Assembly: GCF_018320785.1 (NCBI RefSeq)
Contig: NC_054884.1
Span: 26,103,667 to 26,167,666 of the forward strand
Direction of reading: 5' to 3'
Length of the DNA: 64,000 bases
DNA from: Cheilinus undulatus
Lineage: Eukaryota > Chordata > Actinopteri > Labriformes > Labridae
Shown: in pieces, positions 56,340-64,000 of the stretch
Layout of the letters: every line of letters begins with the position of its first letter
How positions within the stretch are numbered: position 1 is the first letter of the stretch
Notes under the pieces: model-generated
The model's database searches: none
The model's input: the letters and a program-made list of their open reading frames with translations, nothing else
What the model was told of the DNA's origin: nothing
Program-made: the position numbers and the translations under genes

Positions 56340-57845
56340 CAATTGTCAAAAAAAACCCCAAGAAATTGGTAAAGGTGGCAAAAATGGGTTGAAGTGGCAA
56401 AAAAATTGCATATTTGAGTGGAAAGTGGTAAGAAATGTGTTGAAAGTGGCAGAAAAGGGCAGAACTAGACGAAAAGTGGCAAAACTGAGGGAATGAGAGC
56501 AAAAATAGGTTAAACGTGGAAATAAAAGGATCCAAAAAAGGGGCAAACAGGTCAAAAGTGGCAAAAAGAAGTGGGAAAATTGGCACAAAAAACAGCAAAA
56601 TGTAGTTAAAGGTGGTAAAAAAAAAGGCAAACAAAGACTAAAAGTTGAAAAAGGTCATAAATGGGCGAAAAGTGGTAAAAAGAAGTGGCAAAAGCATCAG
56701 AAGTGGCAAGAAATTGGTTGAAAGTAAAATTTGTGAAAAGGGCAAACAGTAGCAAAAATGATTAAATAAGGGCAAAAACAGGTTAAATGTGGAACAAACA
56801 GTTCCAAATAGGGGCAAATATGTTAAATGTGGCAAAAAAGAAAAGTCAAACAAAGGCTAAATTTGTCAAATTTTACTAAATTGGTAAAAAAGAAGTGGAA
56901 AAATGGGCAAAGAGGCAAGAAATGGCAAAAACGGGCAAAAAGTGGCATGAAGTGGTTAAAAGTGGCAAAAAAGAGGAAACAAAGGCTAAGAGTTGAAAAA
57001 AGGGGAAACAAATGGACGAAAAGTGGCAAGAAATGGGTTGAAAGTGGATAAAAGGGCAAAATTTGGTTAAATGTTGGAATAAAGAGTTTCAATAAAGGGG
57101 CAAATAGGTTAAAAGAGGCAAAAAGAAGTGGCAAAAAGGCAGCAAAAAATGGTTAAACATGGCAAAAGAAGTTGCATACACAGGCTAAAAGTGGCAAATT
57201 GGGCTAGCATAGTAAAAAAGAAGTGGCAAAAATGGGCAACAGAGGCAAGAAATGGCAAAAAATTACAAAAGTGGAATAAATATGTTAAAAGAGGCAAAAA
57301 GTGCAAGAAAAATGGCAGAAAAAAGTGGCATAAAGTGGTTAAAAATAGCAAAATATAGGCAAACAAAGGCTAAATATTGGAAAAAGGGAAAAAACTGACA
57401 AAAAGTAGCAACAATTGGCGAAATGTGGTAAAAAGAAGTGGCAAAATGTTCAAAAGAGGCAAAAATGTTCAAAAAGGAGTCAAAAGTGTCCAAAAAGGCA
57501 AAATACAAGAAAGACAGGCAAATAGGAGCATGAGTGGTTTGAAAAGTGGCCAAAAAGGCAGAAATTAGGGAAAATTGGTTAAATGTGGCAGAATGATTAA
57601 ATAGTGGCAAAAAGAACTGGCAAGAATGAGTAACAAGTTGCAAAAAAGAGCAAATACAGGCAAAAATAGGTTAAATGTGGGGGAAAAGTTTCCAAAAATG
57701 GGTAATATAGGTTGAAAGTAGCTAAAAGAAGAAGCAAACTTTGGCCAAAAAAAAAGCAGAAAAAATTAGTCAAAGATGGTAAAAGAAGTGTCAAAAATCA
57801 GTTTAAAAGTGGTGAAATGGGTTAAAAGTAGCCAGCAAAAAATAG
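56340..57845 (+). repeat. Purine-rich GTGGCAAAAA array with higher-order period
   Basis: About 1.5 kb almost free of C apart from ggc, built of agtggcaaaa, atgggcaaaa and ggttaaa phrases. A longer unit anchored on ggttaaatgtgg, followed by ttccaaa and ggggcaaat, recurs at 56509, 56781, 57065 and 57669 (steps 272, 284 and 604). Several overlapping Lys/Trp-rich or Phe/Leu-rich frames across it are composition artefacts. Confidence 0.9.
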
Positions 57846-60264
57846 TTCTTATATCAGACCTTATGAATAGCTTGGCACACTTTGAAGCTCCAATATAAGG
57901 CATCTATGCATTGCATATGCATTTAAAATCATCAATATCACAACATGGGTGGCCAAATCTGTGGGTTTTTAAGGGGCCTGGCCAATTCTGGGGGCAGGCC
58001 TGCGTCTGTGTATCATTACTGTATCATACATCATCCTGTAATAATCCAGCACACATAACTTATAATAAAGGGCACATTAAGATCTATTTATCAGATCAAG
58101 TTAAAACTCAGCAGCGTTGATAAGCTGTTGTTTTTTTTCTCCATTGAATTGTAAATGTCCCTTTATTTAACTGGAATATTCTCATTAAGATGCTAAATCT
58201 CTTACAATAGAGAATTTGCCCAAGCAGCAGATATTGAAAAGTTTCACACAAAACAGAACATCTCATTATAACAGGGAACATTTACATCCTAATATAGTAA
58301 ACATCTGCTATACAGTAGCGCACACTGGCAGGACCTCAATAAAAGTTGGTTAGTTTGTCTTCCCAACACATTTACATAATCTAAAAGGCAGCCATTAAAA
58401 GCATTTGCAACAAGATGATAAATGGTGTAGTGGTGGTTTTGTTATGAGCAGATGATCAAAAGTGTCATATGCCTCACTGGTTTGTGAATATTCAAGAATG
58501 TCCGCTCATGTGTGTGGTTTTTTTCCCCTCACACAGCAGATGTAATAAGCTGAGATAATTGGTGTACATCTAATTTACCACAGATATGACAAAACCCCAG
58601 AGCACTTATTTTCTTGATGAGTTGTTGATGGAATCCTTTTAAAACCATTTCTAATCAAATACGGAGGGGAAACGTGTTGAAATAATTACTCAGTCCTGAA
58701 GAACTATGCCATTAATTATATCAAATCAACTTTTTCAGGAGGAATCAGTCATTTTATATGAACGACTGGTGTTTGTCTTAATTTGTTCAGGCACAGAAAC
58801 AGGAGAAAATAAACTTTATAAGAAATGCAGTAAGGAAGAGATTTGTTCAGATTACTCTATGTATGGAAAGTATGGCCAAAGATAGCCTAAGGCCCATGTT
58901 TTCTTTCATGCAGCCGACTATCTGACCAGTTCGACATGACTCATTACATTCAGGGTGGTTCAGCTACGACCCCGTGACGTCTGAGTGACCTGGCAGTTTA
59001 TGCTGCACAATCTCAGCCCAAAAGGAGGTGTAGAGTCCGTCCTGTGTAAAGAGACCTTTGTGGCTGTGGCATGCGGCAGGGTGGTGCAAGACAGAGCAGA
59101 CTTTTCCTTTGGGTGAAAATGTTTCTCAGTACACAGGCTGCTCACCTTTTCATTACACACTGTTCCACGTCAACAGTGCTCTGACTGAGCGGTAAACTTC
59201 CCATTCCCCTCTCAGAGAATTTCACAGGCTGTGTCCAACCATCTCCCTTGTTTAGACTGTAACCCTTTTGTGGTCTGGCTGCCGTGCTCCAAACTGGCCT
59301 GGGACAGAGATCAGGATGTAAGAAGTGGACCTCCAGACAGGGTCATGTATCGGGCTTTTAACTTTGGTGTTGCTCGTTTAGTGTCCGACACTTGACTGCC
59401 ACGCGGTACTGGGTGATAGCTTAATGTGTTTCTTGTAGTTCTAATGAGTAGTAGCAGCACTTTTAGTTATAGATCAGCCCCCTGAGGCAATCCACATTCA
59501 TTTCACAGAGACCTTCAGTATTCTTACATTATGTAGAAAATAATAGGTTTATTGTGTGAGCCCTACTAAAAGCAGGCTGCAGTAACACAGTTGGGGGTCG
59601 ATTTAAGCCTGATTTTAATCCATGCTGTCCTGAATCTATATGGACACCTATCCTGACTGAGGATCAACTCGTAACTACAAGTCAAAACGATGCAGATAGC
59701 AAGCCCTGTTATTGGTCTGCTAGGTGACAGCAAGTCTTTCTGTAATGTCTAAATGCATATTGTGTGTATTGAGGTGTCATATAAATGGCTGCAGATGACA
59801 AATAAATTCAGTAAATTTACTTGCCAACATCCAAAAAATATGAGAAGTGCATTTACCCCTCCCTGTGCCTCATTGGAGGAGACCATTCACCTGATACGTC
59901 CCATCTCTTCTGCAACACGATGGTTTCCTGTACACAAACAAGCAGACAGTAGGTGGAGTATTGCAGAGCAACACAGACATACCAGTATACATGCAGTACT
60001 TACAACAGTTACAGCGTAGCTAAGACAGGGATGCATGGGATATATTTCACATTCATCTGGGAGAAAAGGTGTCCGGAAAAGACAAAGTTGGTCAGTCACA
60101 TTCATTGACAGTCAATGGGAGTGGATGATATAGTGGATGTGCATCACCCCATTTAGTAAACTATATAGTGCAAGCTCAACAGGCAGCTGTTATCATTGTT
60201 CACTATCAGTGGAGCCAGTTGGTGAATTAAACTATTGTTAAAGTAAGTTTGGAGAAGGGCAACA

Positions 60265-60510
60265 TCTTTTCCTTTCAGTGCAGTTCTTTTCCCTTTAATA
60301 AATGTCCAGTTCTGATAAAACTGCAGCTATAGCTTGTCTCTTCACTGGCAGCCATTATTTTCAAACTTGCAGCAAACCACACCTGTTGTTTCTGCCTCTT
60401 TCTCCTCCAACAATGCTGATTGGTCCAGTCAGTTTCGGACCAGGAACAAACAGACTGAAGCTTTGCAAGATAGATCTGCCAGATGACATATGGAATCTGG
60501 CCAATCCTTC
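60265..60510 (-). repeat. Dispersed repeat family R1, copy 3
   Basis: In reverse complement it reads ggattggccagattccata, catctggcagatctatcttg, gactggaccaatcagc, then tggctgccagtgaag and cagttttatcagaactgg. These blocks occur in the same order at 440-660 and (from the reverse strand) at 50205-50540. No intact frame. Confidence 0.6.
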
Positions 60511-60646
60511 AGCTTCTCACAGTTAGGTATCAGTCAGCCCCAAGCATCATATGTTCCATGCAGGACTTTGACCTAAAAGTCAAGCAAAATACATAAAAAA
60601 GAAAGCCAGGAAGACAACAAGACAAAGGTATCAGCATGGCATAGAT

Positions 60647-61118
60647 CAGTGGCTCTCAACTGGTTTAGCCTCAGGACCGACCATGACCTATTGAGAAATT
60701 GTGACCCAAATTTCCTAAAAATTTCCCACTACTCAAATTTATTTGAGGGAAGAAAACATGGGGAGCAAAAGATAGGACAAAATAACCAATGTTTAAAAAA
60801 TACATCATAACAGAAACCCTGTGAAGACATGCTTGTGTACATTTTAATTCATTCTATTTCCCTTAGAATACATGTAAATACTTGCTTTTCAAGAGATCTT
60901 GAGAAATGAACACATTACAATGAGAGAATCAGATTTTTCATGCAGAGAGAACAAGGCAAAAAAAATTGAAATCTTTAGAAAACAACCAAAATTTACTCTT
61001 TATACAGCAAAACAGATTAAAATAAAACATATGGGCTGTTGTTTCCATACATCACATCCAAAACTCACCTCAAAGTTGACCCACTTTAGGGTCATGACCC
61101 ACTAGTTAAGAACCACTG
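60647..61118. mobile_element. Non-autonomous hAT-like element (472 bp), family H2 copy 2
   Basis: Ends cagtggctctcaactggtt (60647) and actagttaagaaccactg (to 61118) are imperfect inverted repeats of the same type as 29616-30103. Flanks gcatagat and gcaaagag match at 6 of 8. Body motifs tgacccaaattt and tgacccact are shared with copy 1. Confidence 0.85.
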
Positions 61119-62821
61119 GCAAAGAGTATGTATGAAATGTACAGTTGTTAAGTTGTCTATGGTTTAAGAGTTTGATATAAAACCAGTTTGCCGCTAGCTT
61201 ACCTGTTTGTATGTGAGATAACAGCAAGAAGGCAGAGGTTAATAGCAGGACAGTCAGTAGTAACAAGGCAAACAGGAGCTTATTGCCACTTACCTTAGCA
61301 ATATCTGACACATGTACATCATGATCATGATTTCCCCATGGTGCTTGTGTACTGGTATAAGGACAGTAGTCCAGTTAAATTGCCTAACAAAGCTATGACT
61401 GTAGTTTGAAGGACTGTGTTCATGACCGATTCAACTAACAAATGCTTTCACAAACCCAGATCTCTGATTCAGGATGTAAAAACACTTAGTGTACAAAGTA
61501 TGCGTGCTTGTCTAAAAAAGTACAACTTTTAAATTTGTAGGATATTTGCGGGAAAAAATTACAATGGTACTCATTACATTTCTTAGGGTGTCTTGTGTAT
61601 GTATTTTGTGTTTCTGAAAATTTCACTGGACAACAGGATTAAGCAGGATTATGCTCGAATCCAGTGATTCAAGGGTAGATACCATTATCCCACATGTAAG
61701 TTAATATTCGTCTCTCAGGAATGCATAAGAAATTCCCTAATGGGAATGATTAAATCCTCTCTAGGATATTGTATCCCCTGCTGATGTTCCCTTCTACAAA
61801 CTACCAGAGGAAGTGAATGGCCTGCAGGCTCACAGCACTACAATTTATGGCTCCATGACAAGCAGGCTTTCCCCTTCAATTTCAGCACTGTGCAGTTATA
61901 CCTCTCAGTGTTTGGACATGCGTCCCCCTCAGTCCCAGGCAGTGTTTCTAGAAAGCACACAGGGCATATTATAAAGAAGCAGCATTAACAGACCACCAGA
62001 TGGTTTACTGCACAGCTAGTTCATGTCACAGAAGGCCTCCTCTGTTGAAAAGATCTCCTTCCAGTGTTGACATGGAGGAGCAGCTGGGAGCTTGGACCAC
62101 TCGGCTAAATATCACAGGGAAGGCAGATTATCATTCTACTCCATAACTCTTGAGCTTATAAGCCAGCAGCTTTGCAATTGTGAAATTGCAGTTTAATTAC
62201 AAAATTGTCCTTGATTATGCCCTCAAAGCTGTTTTTCTGCTCATTTTTGAAATCACCTCTGCAAAGACGGAGTCATAAATGTGAAGCTGTCAGTAGTGCA
62301 TGGTGGGTGGGCATGTTCTTGAAATGCACTGCTGCACTTAAAGATAACAAAGACTTCCTCATGGGAAGAACTGGCTTCAGTGCAACACACTCAACCATGT
62401 TCTATTCTTACCTCCGTTAGATATGGTATTTTTGTCCCTGAGTCAATGCCTCCAACATTGGTCTTGTAGACTACAGTACTGTGGTGCTGCGTATGATCAA
62501 CAAATAGAGGAAAGAAAGAGTCATGACTTGGCATTACAGTTCAGTTTTAGATATGAAACAACAGGCTGTCAACTTCCTCATTTCGATAAGCCGAACGCCT
62601 CAAAAGAGTTTCAACATAAGAATTGAGAAGTAGTTACCCTGCTTGAATGTGCAAAATGTGTAACTGACAGGTCGATGCTTGTTTCATTTACAGGACGAAA
62701 CATCGCCTACAGCGGGGAATACAAATAACTGGAAGGCTTTTTAAGAAGGCGACTGGAGACTTACAAGATTGGCAGAACCTATTAAGAAGAAGTCTGTAAA
62801 AGCATATCCAGGCATCCAAGA

Positions 62822-62901
62822 ATGAGGATCAAATACACAATATCCGTCGTCTTTTTCGTGACTCTAGTTATCATTGAGAAGGAAAACAACATCATATCCC
62901 G
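62822..62901 (+). CDS. chst3: chst3 first coding exon
   Basis: Encodes [20 protein letters not shown] then ENNIISR: the cytoplasmic start and TM anchor. The donor cg/gtaagt leaves phase 2. The upstream 62694-62821 is 5' UTR of the same exon after a tttacag acceptor. Confidence 0.93.
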
Positions 62902-64000
62902 GTAAGTCCACTTCAGTGATGAATGGAATGCTTTTGAGATTTTCAGCAGACCGGTGCATGTAATCCCTTGCATTTACAAATTGTTCAGTTTTTGGGATAC
63001 TTGTCCTTTTCTATGTATAACTCTGGTTTCTCATGATTTTTCAGGGTGTCGGATAAACTTGCCCTAAAACAAACCCCCCAGACCCCTCTACAGCCCAGTG
63101 GTTCCTCCCACATATTGCCAAAGAATAATGGTTCCCTTATCTCATTTGGAAAGATGGACTCTGCCTTCATGTTGATGAAGCGACGCTTAGAGAACTACAG
63201 TGAGCACCAGGGGCTGGTGACCAGGGGTAGGAAACACATCCTCTTGTTGGCTACCACCAGGACTGGCTCCTCATTTGTAGGGGAATTCTTCAACCAGCAG
63301 GGTGACAACATGTTCTTCCTGTTCGAGCCATTATGGCATGTGGAGAAAATGTTGACTCTGGAGACAGGCGGCACCAACGCCACAGCATCCGCAAAGGCAT
63401 ACCGTGATGTTCTCCAGAAACTGTTCCTGTGCGACTTCTCCCTGCTAGAGAGGTTCATCGAACCCCTTCCTGTCGACCACATCACCCCCAACCTCTTTCG
63501 GAGAGAGTCGAGCAGCTCTTTGTGTGAGGAGTCAGTCTGCAGCCCTATTGTCAAAGGGGTCTTTGAGCGTTATCGCTGCAAGACCAGACGGTGTGGACCC
63601 CTAAATTTGACCATGGCTTCACAGTCCTGTCTTCAAAAGGAGCACAGGGCCATCAAATCTGTAAGGGTACGCCAGCTGGAGACACTCCGTCCTCTAGCAG
63701 AGGATCCTCGCCTTGATGTGAGATTTATCCAACTGGTTCGAGATCCTCGAGCTGTTCTAGCCTCACGGATGGTGGCATTTGCTGCCAAATACAAGAACTG
63801 GAAGCAGTGGGCTATGGATGGGGATGTGCCCATTGATGATGACGAGGTGAGGAAGCTGAAAGGGAACTGTGACAACATCAGGATGTCTGCGGAGATTGGT
63901 CTCAAGCAGCCACCGTGGCTTCGAAGGCGGTATATGCTGGTGCGGTATGAGGACATCGCCCGGTTCCCCATGAGGAAGGCAACAGAAATGTATAGATTTG
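62822..64000 (+). CDS. chst3: Carbohydrate (chondroitin 6) sulfotransferase 3, N-terminal and catalytic part; truncated by window edge
   Basis: A type II Golgi enzyme that transfers sulfate from PAPS to C6 of GalNAc in chondroitin. Two exons are in view: 62822-62901 and 63045 to the edge, with GT-AG ends and a 143-bp intron. About 345 codons are present against 479 recalled for human. Residues 6-19 form the TM anchor after MRIKY. The PAPS 5'-phosphosulfate loop TTRTGSS is at residues 97-103 and the 3'-phosphate motif [10 protein letters not shown] at 259-268. [10 protein letters not shown] and LVRYEDIA are family hallmarks. The exon starts at 62694; an in-frame TAA at 62783-62785 lies between, so the ATG at 62822 is the start. 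Confidence 0.96.
63045..64000 (+). CDS. chst3: chst3 second coding exon (catalytic domain, incomplete)
   Basis: Begins after tttttcag, with its first base completing the split Arg codon. It encodes a short stem region ([12 protein letters not shown] onward, possible N-glycosylation sites NGS and NYS), then the sulfotransferase domain to the window end. The last residues are ATEMYRF. Confidence 0.96.

Larger units (their letters stand above)
54342..62693. other. Long gap before chst3 coding exons (probable first intron)
   Basis: No coding exon found over 8.3 kb. It contains the purine-rich array (56340-57845), R1 copy 3 (60265-60510) and a hAT element (60647-61118). The remainder is AT-rich. 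Confidence 0.45.

Noticed and set aside
56335-57794. Many long open frames on both strands
   Set aside because: They all lie in the purine-rich tandem array, where the composition removes stop codons. The Lys/Trp- or Phe/Leu-rich products are artefacts.
63195-63971. Two minus-strand frames of over 110 codons
   Set aside because: Antisense shadows of the chst3 catalytic exon.

Overview
The window is nuclear DNA from a ray-finned (teleost) fish. The evidence is intron-rich genes with canonical GT-AG junctions, proteins of vertebrate retinal and mitochondrial families, and a dense load of fish-type repeats (Tc1/mariner, hAT-like elements with 8-bp target duplications, a tRNA-derived SINE, LINE fragments, many microsatellites). 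No prokaryotic, viral or CRISPR features were seen.

Four protein-coding genes can be supported. (1) 1293-2068, + strand: last coding exon of an LRIT-family gene (best fit lrit2), encoding the end of the Ig domain, an FN3 domain, a transmembrane helix and the cytoplasmic tail. (2) 11874-36447, - strand: complete photoreceptor cadherin cdhr1 (PCDH21/prCAD), rebuilt as 17 coding exons and 858 residues. An extra in-frame terminal exon at 13063-13260 carries a second, homologous transmembrane segment and its own stop. (3) 44628-52589, - strand: complete ghitm (TMBIM5), 8 coding exons and 347 residues, plus a probable non-coding first exon near 52992-53045. (4) 62822 to the right edge, + strand: 5' coding part of chst3 (chondroitin 6-O-sulfotransferase 1), truncated by the window.

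From memory, mammals have the order GHITM - CDHR1 - LRIT2 (opposite strand) - LRIT1 - RGR. The same order and orientations occur here, inverted, which supports the lrit2 call. Cdhr1 and LRIT proteins act in photoreceptors; ghitm is an inner mitochondrial membrane protein; chst3 is a Golgi enzyme. The four are not one pathway: the first two share tissue, the others are neighbours by synteny. Ghitm and chst3 appear divergently transcribed from CpG-containing regions about 1 kb apart.

Between and inside the genes: 2788-4250 Tc1 element with intact terminal repeats and a broken transposase; 6374-6853, 14039-14793, 29616-30103 and 60647-61118 non-autonomous hAT-like elements; 8180-8895 remnant of a second Tc1-like transposase; 16551-16840 SINE; 19020-19566 and 28800-30800 LINE reverse-transcriptase remnants, the second with a nested insertion; 50746-52051 an inverted-repeat element; 56340-57845 a 1.5-kb purine-rich array of GTGGCAAAAA-like units with a longer period near 275-300 bp. 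The most interesting items are the alternative cdhr1 transmembrane/terminal exon, the three-copy repeat family carrying a possible helicase-like coding scrap, the purine-rich array, and the duplicated block upstream of cdhr1.
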